Origin: Syngnathus acus | Lineage: Eukaryota > Chordata > Actinopteri > Syngnathiformes > Syngnathidae | Assembly: GCF_901709675.1 (NCBI RefSeq) | Contig: NC_051096.1 | Location: 1,825,001-1,889,000, forward strand | Direction: 5' to 3' | Length of the DNA: 64,000 nucleotides | Shown here: piece after piece, positions 32,266-45,518 of the stretch | Layout of the letters: the number at the start of each line of letters is the position of its first letter | How positions within the stretch are numbered: position 1 is the stretch's first letter | The notes under the pieces: model-generated | Seen by the model: the letters and a program-made list of their open reading frames with translations, nothing else | Told to the model about the DNA's origin: nothing | Database searches by the model: none | Translations under genes and position numbers: made by a program

Positions 32266-32767
32266 GCTTTCCCGTGATGCGCGCACACCGCTTCCCCAAC
32301 GGAGGCGTCTCGGAAAAGCCACAAGGGCCCGTGTTTGGACCATAATCTCCTAAACACACACACACACACACGACTCACTTTCATCACATGGCATGACGGA
32401 CGTCAAAGCCAGGTTCAGGCTTTGGCCTGCCCTGAGGCTCCTGGCCTGGCAGGCTTTGGACTTTCTGGATTTGCCAGCGCTGTCAAGATTTGCAGAGGCA
32501 AGCGCAAAGCGACATCTGTTTCTAATTGCAGAGTGGCTCGGGAACGCACCGCCGCGCAATCCATCTCGCAAGTTGGACACATGGAAATGACGATGCCCGT
32601 TGCAAACATTGCGGCCCGTTTCGCATTGTGAGGTGTCCCCCTCAACACAAACTTCTCAGCTGCCACATCTATTTGAATGGTAACCACGGCAACCAAACTG
32701 CCTTTCCTAACCAAATGACGCGCACTCGTGTGTTTGACAGACTTACCGGCAGTGCGTGCAAAGGTCA

Positions 32768-35700
32768 CTAGTATGGCGACTCCACCCTAAAGGCACACAC
32801 AAGAAACACAACAAATGAAATGACATCATCATCTCGTGTGTAGCAGAATACGTTTGCTGGTGGGTGGCTTGTGGGGGAGGGTCCAGCTTTTGACAGCCCG
32901 GGGCGCACACGCCACCTCTTGCAACGGCCGTGCAAGCTCATCTGCATTGGACGCAATACTAATGCTCTGTGTGTGTGTATATGTGTATGCGGCTGAGCGG
33001 CAGATAGCGCGCCTGTGCGGCACTTACGGAACTTTCTGCCGGCAGTACAAGACCAAGCCAATGGCCACGCCCAACGCGGCCAGGATGGCAATGATGATGC
33101 CGGCGATGGCGCCATCTGATAGGCCTTCATCCAGCGCGCCCTCCTCTGCGCAAGAGCACCGAGTGAGCACCAAGCAAGTTTCGGTGGGTCGCGGCGGAGG
33201 CAACCGCCGTCTCACCTTTGACGGACAGGTGGTGCACGAAGGTGGCGCTTTTGCCGGTGACGACGTTGTGCGCCTGGCAGGTGTAGGTGCCCGTGTTCTT
33301 GTAGACAGCCTGATTGATGGCGTAGGTGGCCGTCTTGATCTCCGTCAGCGTTGCGTTGAACTTCCAGGTGAAGTTGGCGGCCGGCACTGAGTCGGCTGAG
33401 CAGCTGAGTTGGATGGCGTCGCCCACCTCCACCGCGCTCTGCCCGCTCACCGTCACCGCCTCGGGGCCGACTGCAGAGAGAAGTTGCGTCGCTCAAACCT
33501 TCGCTCGCATCATTGTTGACGACGTAAGGTCGCGTGGAACGTCAGGTTGGCAAAACAAGTTGTTTCGAGGAAAAGCAACAAAATGATTCTGATAAGAAAC
33601 AACTGTCGTCAAGAACCAAGAACAATTTCATTGGGGTCAAAGACATTTTGCAGTCCGAACAAATTTGTCCTGCGGACAAAATAACACTCACAGTTGACGA
33701 GCAGCTGGTAGGCAGCCTCCTCCGTGCTAACGGCGTTGGACAGGCGGCACACGATGCGGCCGTTGTCCCCCTTGAGCAACGGCGCCAAGCTGATCCAAGT
33801 GCCGTCGGGCGCCACCATCACGCGGCCCTCGTCGCCCGTCGCCGGCAGCTGCTTGCCGTCCTTCAGCCACAAGCGGCTGCTCACGGGACCTTCCGCCGCA
33901 CGGCAGCTGAAGTTGGCCGAGCTGTTGCTGGCCAGCAGGACCGTGCCCTGGGCTGGCCCGCTCATTTGCACGCCCGACACCGGCTCTGCGAACGCAAGAG
34001 ACTCGTTGTGGAGAGAAAAACCCTTCAGGGCAGAATTGACGCTCCCCCACACAACACCGGTCGAGCAGGTTTCCAGAAGCACAAAAGTTTACAAGCAGGG
34101 AAGGGCCGCAACACACCTAGCTGGTGGGCGCTTTGCGCCAGTGTTTGCGCCTGCGTATCTTTGTGTTTGGCTTTAGTCGACTCACTCATGACAGCGAATG
34201 AAACGCTACGCGAGGTGACGACTCGCTGGGTCTTGGCGTTGGCAGCTTGGCACGTGTAGTGACTCATCTGCTGCCACAGGGGGAGCCGCTCCACGGCCTG
34301 CAGCGGCAGCACAGGCCCAGTGTCTTCCATCAGGGTCTGGTTCTGGTACCACGTGATGGTGGCGGGTGGACTGGAGCGCACGGCGCACGTTAGGTTGAAG
34401 TTGGAACCGGCCCGCACAAACTCCGACTCTTGGGAAGCCGTGAAGGTGACCTCGTCCGGACCATCTGGACAATGCAGGGCTCGTGACACACTCAAGAGAG
34501 GCGCGTCACGTGATGTTCACGTCGTGAACACGACTGAAGCGCCTGCATCGGGGCGCTGACGTAGCTCGCGCTCGGCGGCGTGCTACTCACAGTGGACGGG
34601 CAGGCTGAAGGGGGCGCTCTTCTCCGTCTCTAGTTTGTTGGTGGCGTTGCAGTAGATGGGTCGTGTCAGGTCGGTGCGCAGGACATCGACAATGGTCAGC
34701 CGACTGCTCGCCTCGTCCTGATGGAGAAAGGCGAGCGTGGGTCAGAGTTGACGGGCGCGCCTAGTCGAGCGTCGAGCAGTGGGGTGACCTCCAACCTGTT
34801 GGATAGCAAGCCGTCCGCCAGGGACAACAGGCACGCTGCCGTTGAGCCAGGTGAAGTTGAGGAAAGAGCCTTTGGCGTTGCAGGTCAGGACCACTGTGCT
34901 GTTGTGCTCCAGCGCCTCAGCCATGTTTGCGGTCAGCTTGACGCCCGACACAGGCTCTGCGCGGCGAGTCACAGTGCCGTTAACGCAACGGCGGCTCTTC
35001 ACTTCCCCCACTGTTGCTTTTTTCTTCCCCCACCCACCATCCTTCTTTCAACAAGTTCATTTTGTTTTCCCTGTTTTTGGGGCAAAGCAGGGTTGGACTG
35101 GCTCACAAATATTGATCGCTCAATCGGCTCGGCGTGAGTGGCACGTAGGTCTGGCGCCCATTGTCGTCATTGAATCAAACAGGTATGAAGAGAAACACCG
35201 AGGAAATATCATCGCATGGGCCCTCAACGCCTGAATCACGCGCAGGAAGTGATGTCATCCTCATTTGGACACAGGTATGCAGGGAGTGAGAACGGAGGGA
35301 AAACGATAGGCACCGGGACATGCCCCCCCCCGCCCTTCCCCCAACACAGTGGCGCACACACACCGACACCACCCCTAACAGGTGGCCGCACCCTGACGGC
35401 TCAACGGCGGAATGTTTGGAATTGCAATGCTGCCAAAGCACAGCGATCCCTCCGCCCAGAAAAGGTTCCCCGTGGCAATGGAGCGCTCAGTGGCAAACGT
35501 GCCACCTTTTCATCTGCCCTGAAACAAAAGCCTTTGAATGGCTTTGACCACAACACAACATGACGCCCCCACCACCTGATAACTTCTGAACATGTATGGA
35601 ACAACAAACTCTGGACAAATTTGTATGGCACTATTTTCTGTGCAAGATGACATCCGCGAAAAAGCCTGACTTTCCATGGGATAAAGTGACACAATTCACA

Positions 35701-36318
35701 TTGACAAGTTCACCTTTGAATGTGATAAGGCGCTAAACTTTTTTTTTTTTCTTGTATAGACGTTGTAGCTGTCCATTCAAGAGCTTTGAGCTTTTGGGTG
35801 CGACGACCAATAGTGAGCCCAAGCAACCCAGTCGCGGCGACTCACCGAGCACGCGCAGCTGTATCTCGGCGGTCTCGGTGTCGCCTTCCTCGCTCAAAAT
35901 GTTGACGCTGAAGTCTCCGCTGTCGGCCGTCGTGAGCGCGCTCAGCGACAGCGCGCCGCTCTTGGCGTCCACGGACGCGCGCCCCTGGAAGGGCACGTTC
36001 ACCTTTAGTCCCTGGGCCCCCAGGGTGGCCACGTGAATCTGCTCGCGACCGTCGTTGAAGTTCCAGATGATGAACAAGTACTTGGGGGACTGCAGGAGCG
36101 TCCGCAGGGTGACGTTTTTCCCCACCACGGCGTCCATTGGGCCCGGTGGGAGAATGTCGCGAGCCTCCAGGCGCTGCCATTCTGCGGGAGGAGTGGAGGG
36201 CAACCTCTATCTCAGCCGGAGCGAACCGCACGTGGCGTGGTCACTCACCGGAAGCGGATTGCTTACCAGACAGGACGAGCAGGAGCGCAACAATCGTCGT
36301 GGTCAGGGTCGTCGTCAT
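32768..36318 (-). CDS. CEACAM-like Ig-superfamily adhesion receptor (about 546 aa)
   Basis: Type I membrane protein from nine in-frame exons: 36,267-36,318 (signal peptide MTTTLTTTIVALLLVLSG; an alternative donor at 36,249 adds six residues), 35,846-36,181, 34,796-34,956, 34,591-34,717, 34,186-34,464, 33,692-33,985, 33,216-33,470, 33,028-33,145 and 32,768-32,786. The N-domain has no cysteines, as in CEACAM V-type N-domains. Four further Ig domains carry Cys pairs with LTC/YTC-type motifs; the first of these is split by an intron. A single membrane helix (about residues 514-534, GIIIAILAALGVAIGLVL) precedes a tail of only about 11 residues ending VPVESPY, without ITIM. Many N-glycosylation sequons occur. 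Expected role: cell-surface adhesion. Alternative: another VCAM/hepaCAM-like family member. Confidence 0.85.
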
Positions 36319-37102
36319 GGTCGTCGTGGAGCTCGGAGGGAAATGCTGAGCCTGATCCTCGCTTGCTCGTCCGCGGCCACACCCAGCCAGGTGAGACCGC
36401 GCGTGCGCACTCGGCAGGGGAGGAGGGGGTGCGGCCTCGCCTGGCAAACGTCAAAGCGTCCTCATGCTTCTCTCAGTGGCCTTGCAGAGTACTGCGACTG
36501 ATGGGTTCGTCTTGTCACGTGATCACAAACGCAAACGAGACCAATTGCGAGATGAGACGTCTTTTACTTCCAACCACAACGTCGGCATCATAAATATGGA
36601 GCGTTGTTATTAAGCTTATACTGTAAATAAAACCAATGCTACATGTTAACGGCACTGGGAGCCCTGCAGCTCCTCAACCAATGAGCAGAGGTCGGAGGTC
36701 ACATGCAGCCAGCTTCAGTTTCCTGCTTTTTTTATGCTTTTTTTTTAGGATTTCAGTGTAAAAGCTTGAATACAAAGTGACATTCTGGTTCTTTTGTTTA
36801 CAAACATTCCAAGCTTGTCACTTTTTTTTTTTTTAAGAAACATTTGTTTTCTTGAGGTAAACTGTTTAAGTCATATAGTGTGTGCCTTTGTGTCTTATTG
36901 CAGCACAGCCCCCGCCCCAATTGCCCCACTCAGGTTCCACATACCAATATGGTACAAAAGCTGCCGGTAGTGTGCGGGAACACTGAGCGCTCACGTGATG
37001 CGGAGCGGGCTGAGTCCACTCTGACGAACGGCGCAGTGATGTTAGCGTTGGGGACGCTTGCTTCGATCTGACTCATCAACACCGGGACTGTCTGGGCGCT
37101 GA

Positions 37103-40100
37103 CTAATTGCGGGCGTCGGGAAGGAACAAAGGTTTGGGCGGCACTTTGGGCTTGAGAGAGACAGCACGGCGCACGGCGCTAGCGTTACCACGCTGCACGC
37201 AGACTCCCTCGCTGTAACTGTGCTGACGCGTCAGGCAGACCCGCGGGGCCGGGGGGCCGCTGCTGCTGGTGTTCATTCTGGCCAGCAAACGTTGCCGTGG
37301 CGGCGCCCCCCGCTGGTTGAAACTGTGATGGCGTGGTAGGCCGCCGCCCATCTCAACGAGGGCGGGACCTCCGGGCTGGACCGGAGCCTCCGGGATCATG
37401 GCGTGTTGGCGCAAGATAGCGCCGTTAGCATTCAGCGGCAGCGCTTGAGTTGCCGGCTGCCGGTTGCCACGGTGATGGCTGCGGTCCAAGCCACACTGAT
37501 GAAGATGATGGTGAGGATGCCCTCGAGAGGTGGACGTCAGGACCCTGATGCCCCCGTCACCCTGGGCGCTGACCTGCTGGATGTGCCTCAGAAGCTCATC
37601 CAACGCAGACACGTCCGATGCGTCAGAGGATGGTTGGCCGTTGCCACGGAGATGAGGGGGCGGAAACACAGACGGAGACACGCAGTCAGCAGTCGTCACC
37701 GCTGCAAAGGAGGCGGGGCTGTCCGCAGAGGAGGCGGGGCCATCTGGCACAGGGAATTCTGAGCTCGTCTTCCGCCAAGGGAGTTCCGGGCCCGAGTTGG
37801 CCGTGGGAAGAGCCGACAGGTCGCTGGCCGCCTGCCGGGATGGACGACAATCAGAATTTGAAATGCACCTTTGAACTATGAGGCGGGCCTCCAAGTCGAA
37901 CGCAGCTCATCATCTTTTTTTCCTTAACAACTGTGACTCAAGTCAGTGCCGCCTACCTGCGTCAGGCCAACTTGGGGCTCGGCCTCAGCAAGCCGGTGGC
38001 ACGCGGTCAGGGCATCAGTTGCTCGGCCCTCGGGGATGAAGGATCCACACGTCTCGGGGCACTGCGACTCGACCGTTTTGTCCTCCTAAGGGGTACGAAG
38101 CTGGCGTCACACGTTGCTGCTCGCTTCCTGTTTGGCTTCCCACTCACCTTGGGCGCGGTGGTGTCCAGGAGTCCGCTCAGCTTGGCAAGCGAGTGCAGCG
38201 ACAAGGCGTGGGGCAGCGAGGCCTCCAGGTCTTTGTCCAACTTCCCCTTCTGATGGGCGCCGCCGCAGAAGCGCGACGCCAGAAGGCCCGACGAGGCGGC
38301 GCCCAGCAAGAACGCCAGCAGCGCGCAGGCGATCAGCAGAGTGTAGTGGACGCCAGACGCCGAGTCTTCATCCACGGCTGCTGCACCAAGCACGCCTGAA
38401 ACCAGGCGGCAGGCACCGTCAAGCGCCGAGCCACACGCATGTTGGCCGGCTGGCAAAGTCATGCATGCCTGCACCTCATTTGGGTTTTAATATCTGTTGC
38501 TTCTCAGAACCTTTTACAGCGACTCAACATGGGCTCCCAACGTCACTTATCGTCTCAATCACAATCGTGAAAAAGCATTTTTTGACATCAAAATCTTAGT
38601 ACCGTTTCTGTCCAGCGGAGGCGCTGTTACTAATGGGACGGCAGCAGTGGAAGGCGGGCCTTACCGTAAGCCGAGTCGGAGGGCGTTTCCCGGTTACCAG
38701 AGGCCGCCGAGATGACCGCTGCCCAAAACACAAAAGGAGACCTTTATGTTTTGTACACTCCAAGATCAAGCACAAGGGGGCGCTGCATCTCACCTTGACA
38801 CGGGGCCATATTGGAGTGGTCCCCCTCGATGTCCTGCTCAAATCCCGCCCTGCCCACAAGACTTGGTCAACGATGCGCTCCAGTACATGAAAATGCCATT
38901 CGTCGGCCAGGAATCAGGCAGTCGTGACACCTACTTGAACCCGGGTGCCATGTCAGCACACCTTCCTGTCCGCAGCCAGATGCAGTAGGGGTCCCGCGAG
39001 GCCAGACACGCCCTGGGAGACAACACGGCAGAGCAGGGTGGGGCGGGGCAGGGAAGGGCAGAGCGCCACCACCAGCTCTATTGTGAAAGCTCCCGCACTC
39101 GCCTCTGCCTCGCAAGCGTCAAAGCTCACCTTTTACAGGCACCGTGCCGTTGGCATCGGCTGAGCGGCACGCGCACCAGACAGCTGCTGAACGCCACAAA
39201 CAAGGCGTGGTGCTCCTTGTCCAGCTCCAGGCCCAAAATCCTGCGGTCCCCCTCCCGGACACCAGGGTCACACCTGAGGATGTTTTAGATCCGGACACAA
39301 GCGCCTTTTTACCATGTTTGGCTTCGGTTGGGGTCAGCGGTTTCGGGCAGCGGTGCTCACTTGTCGGGGTCGTATACGTCAATGTCCTCCAGGAGTTTGG
39401 AGCCAAAGGTGTCATGGGGAAGCGTGGCAGCCAGAACCTTAGCCACTCGGCCGTCCTCGGAGCCCAAGAACACCACCGTGCGCTCCTTGTGCGGACCCGC
39501 CGAAACATCAGCCACGATCTGCGTCAGCTTGAACCTGCCGGTGGCGGAGGCTAGTTAGCTAACCACAAGACTCGAGGCGCTTATCGGCCGCCATGAACTC
39601 CTACAAAAGTTCAACAAAATAAAGGTCTCAACCTCGGCTCCTACCTGCTGGCGGTCCTGGTGTAAAGTGGCCGCCGGTTGACAGCAGGCACGGCACCGTC
39701 CATCAGTGGAAAAGATTTGATGAACGCCAGCGTCTCGTCCGGGAAATCCGCAGAAGATTTGAAGTTGGCGGCTGGCCCGTCGCCCGCGCACGAGCCGGGC
39801 CTGCAGTTGCACATTTGGAAATACTAGTTGGAAAAAGAAATCCTGGCGTTGTGAAATTACTTTAGATGTCCAACATAAATTAGCCAATTAAACTCAAGGC
39901 CAGTGAGCAAGGCCCTCAATTGACCTCACCGCGGCTCGGGCACAGCGTCGTCCGCCACGGCCATCCACGCCGAGTCGCTGCCACGTTGCTCCTTGAACTT
40001 GCCTCCAAACACTTTCTCCACCTCGTCCATGTAGAACGCGCACACCGCCGAACCCGGAATGCTGCGCCACGCAAAGTCGCTCAATTCCTAGTTAGTCGCC

Positions 40101-41989
40101 GCTAGCCGAGCACGGAGCCAGCGGTTTTGGTTAGCACCCAACCATTAGCCTAGCACGGACCTGTTAGCCTGCGTGGTGAAGACAGCCAACACGGCGGGAC
40201 GTCCATTGATCTGCAGAACGCCGGTCAGTGATTGGAGCACATCAAAGTAGAAGAGAGAATCTCCGGGAAGAGAACAGTTCAGGCGGGCCTGGCAAGATCG
40301 AATAGCGGTCTGGACTTTTGGCCATATATCCGCTCGACGCTACCCGTTTTCGGTCACACGCACAGAAACACACTTTCTCGTATGTATCCTGGGCTCACCT
40401 TAAGGAAGGAGGTCCAGTGCTTGTCCAGGACTCTCGGCGAGCCGCCGTTGTCATTCTTGCAGACTCTGGCCACCCGAGAAAAGACAACCTGGCGACAGGC
40501 GCCCGGTCACGGCGTCCGGTCACGGCACCAGATCGGCAGCAACCGACGGACACATACCTTCCCCAAGGTGGTGTACTCCGCCGCGATCTCGCTCAGGAAA
40601 AAGTAGACGTGGCTCCCGTAGTCCACGGCGTGCAGGAAGCGAGGCTCTGCCGCACATTAGCGTCATGGTTTCATATCTGACGTCAACTATTTGTCATGTC
40701 GGCTTGTAAGATGATAATGTCACGTTCAGGTCATGTGGTGGTGATGAGGTCATGTCACGTGACAATGTCTTGTGCTGTCAAGACGATAAAATATGATGAC
40801 GTGGGATGTCGTGTGGAAGATGTAATATGACGTCAAGTGCCGGTCAGGGAATGATGATGTCACGTCTTGACGTGAGGCAAGGACACGCCGACCCACCTCG
40901 AAGCCACTTGGAGTCGTACTTGACGGTTCTGAGGACGGGCCGGCCGTCTCCCAGGCTGCGGTAGATGACGGCATCGCTGGCCAGGAAGTCGGTCACGGTG
41001 GCCGAGTAGAAATCTCCACCTGGGTGAGGGTCAGAGATCATGGACGGGACGGGCAAAACGGCAGGAATGCCGATGGACAGGTTGAAGTTACCGGCGAATG
41101 TCCCGGCGTTGGACTGGCTTGACTCGAAGGGACAGCGCGCCTGACCCGGCAGGTCCGAGCCCACCTGTTCCAACGTGCTCGTCTGCCGCGCAAAACCCAA
41201 AAGTCACTGCCGCCGGGTGGCGCTTCGGGGTTGCCGAGGTCACGGCGAGCGGCTACCTTGTAGTTGCGGCACGCCGGGTTGAAGGCGTTGGTCCCGCACA
41301 CAAACAGCGTCTCGTCGTCGCGCGGCACCAACACTTTGATGTAGTTGTAACACTCGTCCTGACAAAACGGCCGTTAGCATGTGGCTAAGACGAGCTCAAG
41401 ACGAAGCGCACAACATTGTGGAACTCACGCCGTCATTCCCCCGCACGGCGCACTTGCTCACGTCGGCGGCGCGCCACGTCAGCGTCTGCAACACAAACGC
41501 ACGTGCACGTTAGCCTCTCCTGCTGCGAGAGAGAGAGACATCGGCCGGGGGAACGGATCCCGTACGCAACTCACCGTCTGAGGTACGAAGGCCTCAGCTG
41601 CCGTCGTCAGGTTTACGGCAAACACGTGATCCCTAACACAGAAAGCACAGATGTGAGCGAGTGTTTGTGTGCCGAGTCAGCAGCAACACTCGCAAGCGTG
41701 AGTGACCTGGCGGTGATGAAGAGCATGCGGTTGACGCGCGTCATCCTCTGGAAGCGGAGACCCGGCCGGCCATTGGCGTCATCCCGCAGCAGACTCGAGA
41801 ATACCGGCAAGCGTCCCGACTCTGACGGACGACAGGCCACATGGCAGTTGAGCCGCAAAGAAGCGCGACGCGCCCGGCCGACTCACCGTCCAGCAGGCTG
41901 ATGGCTTGCAGGTCTCGTGGGAAGGACGAGGCATGCAGGAAGCAGGAAGCGAGCAGGAGCAGCAACGGTGGCCGCTCGCCCAGGGCCAT
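37103..41989 (-). CDS. sema6c: Semaphorin class 6, SEMA6C-like (951 aa)
   Basis: Transmembrane axon-guidance ligand for plexin-A receptors. Twenty exons splice in phase to exactly 952 codons: 41,887-41,989, 41,707-41,821, 41,575-41,632, 41,429-41,485, 41,257-41,358, 41,092-41,182, 40,897-41,019, 40,558-40,646, 40,399-40,488, 40,161-40,288, 39,930-40,061, 39,645-39,800, 39,361-39,534, 39,130-39,273, 38,935-39,012, 38,794-38,849, 38,665-38,718, 38,148-38,395, 37,957-38,085, 37,103-37,831. Signal peptide; sema domain (about 45-515; [36 protein letters not shown]); PSI domain (about 515-560); membrane helix (about 601-624); long cytoplasmic tail with [18 protein letters not shown] and [10 protein letters not shown]. 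The tail motifs fit SEMA6C best; a fish-specific class 6 member (sema6e) is possible. Oddities: DPYCIW replaces the usual DPYCGW, and YFFLSE replaces YFFFRE. Confidence 0.93.
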
Positions 41990-41999
41990 GGCGTGGGGG

Positions 42000-43803
42000 C
42001 GGGGTCACACGCTCATCAGCGGCGGCTCGGACCAAACAGCAAACGGGAGGCGGGCCATCTCCCGCAAGCCAGTGATTTCTGTATACTGGAGACATACGTC
42101 AGAGTGTGTTTTGTGTGTGAGAGGGTGTGACAGCATTTCAATCGTCAGTGTGGGGACAAACTACTCGGCCTGGCTATCGATTACAAACTTTTGTGGATTG
42201 GATTCACAAGAGACCGATTCGGTTCCCTTCCGTCGTGGGGTTGCCATGGTAACAGCCGCGGCTCGCTGGGTGACACGTGAGAAAGCGCAAACATTTCTAG
42301 AATGTCAGCTAACAGGAAGTGTGAACGGGGCAGAGGCCTCGGTTGGCTAGCTGGTCTCCATGGCGACTGTCCAGATCGTTCTACTTCCTGGTGACTTTGT
42401 TGACATCCCTCCCTCCCTCTGTCGTTTCATGGTAAAAAGAAGAAGCCCGCATTAATCTTCTGGAGCTCATCTGCTGCATTAGCGGCGCACTCGCGTCAGC
42501 TGTGCCATCTGCTTGCGGTAACTCGCGTCCCGCTGACCTTTGACCTGCTTTTTACTCATCGGGACACAAGCGACAGACGTTTTTGGCCTGCATGCCCCGC
42601 TGAGCACGGTGGGTATTAGCGGGAAACGTGGGACGAGGATGAGACAGCGAGGTTACATCTAAACCTGAAAAAGCCCAACGGGATCCGATTAACTGAGATG
42701 TGACGGCGCAGCGGGACCCCCAAAGACCCCACCTCCACTCCCACGCACACATACAAAACGACGTGCAGGACTTGGAAGCTAATCCCCGTCTGTCTTGAGG
42801 TCAAATCCTCACATGACTAAAGTGGAAGAAAGAGCAATCAAGGTGGAGTGAAATCGTCTTTGATTCGAATTCTTGATTTTTGCATTAATTTATTGTCCTT
42901 TCAACCGTGCTGCGCGCCGCCATCTCGACGCGAGCAGCGACAAGGCGAGCGAGCGCTTTCTGTTTTCAGCCAATAAGTCTCACGATTGTCCAAGGATTCC
43001 AAAGATGTGACTTGATTCCACTCATAGGAAAAAAAGCGAACGATGCATTTTGCCGAGCCGCGAGAAACACTTTGAAGGAAGGGACTCCCTGTCCGCCCGC
43101 GACAATCCAGGCAATGATGACTCGGCGCAAACTAAGTCACATGACATGCAGCCTGGCAACCGGTTACCGGCATAGCAACCGCCCACCTGAGAAGGAGGGG
43201 GAGGAAGATGAGGAGGATGTGGAGGAGGGCTAAGCACAAAGATGTTTGGATTTGCTCGCATCGAAATGGAGCTAAGTGGCCAAGCGAGGTCAGGGGTCAC
43301 CTGCGCCACCGGCGTGGCTCCACTCCCACACATTGCATAAAATCAATAAATGCTTTTGCGGGTGGAGTTCATTCATTTGCGGCAAATCTCAGAAGCCTGC
43401 TTTGCTGATTCTCTCGAACTTGCATCAAGTGAAAGACGACGACATTTGTCAACAACGGGAAGTAAGCAAGGAAGCGAGGAAAGAGGGGATGGAAGAGGAC
43501 GAAAAACAAAGGAAGGCCGGGAAGGAGCCACTTAAGCTAATTAATGGATCAGCCCGCGCATGAGAATTGAGCTGCTTAAATCTTCATACGCACGCGCGCG
43601 CGCACACAATCATCAATGAGGATTTGTAAGGAACATGGAATCTTTCAGCAACACACCATGCCAAAACCTGGTGGGGAAAACAAGCAAGCGAGGGAGGAGG
43701 CGTCTGAGACCAAGCGAGCGAAGAAGGAAGGACCAAGACTAGGAAGGACTTCCTCACTAGGAAGGAAAAAGGCAAAGAAAGAAAATTGTCTAAGAAAGTG
43801 AAG
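42000..43803. other. Upstream region of the semaphorin gene
   Basis: No coding gene is seen. It probably contains the semaphorin promoter and 5' UTR. Small GA-rich and CG-rich low-complexity patches occur near 43,440-43,610. Confidence 0.45.
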
Positions 43804-44021
43804 GGTGGCTAGAAGGGAGGGAGGGAGGGAAACAGGGAGGGAGGGAGGAAGCAAGGAAGGAAGGGAAGGAAGGAAGGAAAGGAAGGAAGGAAAGGAAGGA
43901 AAGGAAGGAAGGAAGGAAGGAAGGAAGGAAGGAAGGAAGGAAGGAAGGAAGGAAGGAAGGAAGGAAGGAAGGAAGGAAGGAAGGAAGGAAGGAAGGAAGG
44001 AAGGAAGGAAGGAAGGAAGGA
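43804..44021. repeat. (GGAA)n microsatellite
   Basis: A long GGAA/AAGG array, imperfect at the left (with GGGA units) and pure for more than 100 bp at the right. Confidence 0.95.
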
Positions 44022-45512
44022 TGAGAGAGTGCGAGAGAGGGACCAAAGAATGCGCTGCCTCCATGTCACCAATGTGCCGGCCTCTCATGGTAACGTCAGT
44101 GGCCCCGCCCACAAGGGCTGATTCCTTCATCGTGATCGGCCGAATGACGGCAGCGGGAAGTACACACACACACAGGCACACACACACACGCACACATAGC
44201 AGAGGAGGAGGTTGTGGGTGGTTGTCAAGGGATAAAGAGTGTTGGAAAACGGGGTGCGACTTCAGGGGATTTCATCCAGACAGACAACCCACCTCCGCTA
44301 TGTCAGTGGGGGCACGGGGTTTGTGGGTAATTAAGGCAGTCAGGGGAAGTTACTAGTGCAGGGTCAGCCACGCTGACCCCCACCACACACATTACTTGGC
44401 TGCTGACCTTACCAAGCTTCCTGTGATGCCCTGACACGTGAGAAAGGGGAGTCCACATTTGGACTTGCGCTTCTTCCCTCCCCTCCAACAAGTGCCTAAG
44501 TGGCATTCCTCGGGGCTTCGAAACCCAACCGCCAACCACACGTCGCTCATTCTCCCCCTGCACTTGATCGTCGCATACACACGTGCAACTCACTGACAAC
44601 TCATCGACCATTCAGAGAACAAATAAAAGCCCTGCCTTCTTCCTCCATACAGGTCCAATTTAGCTCGTGTGTTCCTATTTTACGGCTGTTTGTTGCCACA
44701 AACGTGTGACTTTGTGTGTTTACTCAGAGCATCTCCTGTCACCCAAGCGCCACAGGAAGCTGATGAAAAACCAAGTCAAATGAAGACACTGATCTCAATC
44801 AATGACTTTGATCATTGATCATTCAAGTCTGACCAATAAAACATTTGGGAGCTTACAAGTGCGCTTCATTACTTTCTTCCCTAACAGACGCACACAATAA
44901 CACGTTTATGCTGTGAAGTATAACCCGCCTCCTTATAAGGTCATGGTCAATTGACCTGTAAAACAAAACGCCTACTCCTTACTGAGGACGCGAAGTGGGC
45001 TGACCCGCACCCCTCAATGACGTCATTAAACTGGCGTGACGTCACTTGGTTGACAGCTTCGCCGAGTATGATTGACAGCCTTCTAAACGTGTGGTTCCTT
45101 CCACCTTCACACCGGTCGAACTCACCTCTGCGCGTGCACGTCCCCCGCAGCGAAGCATCGGGCGGGCATGCAGGCACACACGCACAGCTACACCGCTTGC
45201 AAGGCGCTTGGTAGTCCACGAGCAGGTTTTCGGCGCGCGAGCACGATCCAGCGCTATCGAGCGCCTCGACGTCACGATAGCAACAGGGAGCGATAAAGAC
45301 GCCCGAAAAGCCGCAGGAAACGGAGCGGCATCGGAAACAAAAGGTGCCCGCAAGTGATAATCTCTTCAGACCGCCACCCGGCGTCTCCCGGTACAGGCCA
45401 CGCCCCCGATACGCACGGCCAATTATAGGTGGCGACGACGGGAGCCCGACTCCACCCCCTCTGAGGCTTTTCGCTGATTGAGCAACCGATGATTGATCCG
45501 TTGCTTATCAAT
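44022..45512. other. Intergenic, no gene seen
   Basis: Contains a short CA repeat near 44,165. The remaining frames are short and lack splice-linked continuation. Confidence 0.4.
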
Positions 45513-45518
45513 TTTATT
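45513..45518 (-). terminator. Possible polyadenylation signal of the rootletin-like gene
   Basis: AATAAA on the minus strand about 640 nt after the stop codon. Another AATAAA lies about 35 bp upstream on that strand. Confidence 0.4.

Noticed and set aside
43645-44356. Long frames across the GGAA repeat
   Set aside because: They are Ser/Phe/Leu/Pro or Lys/Glu/Gly/Arg low-complexity products of a microsatellite.
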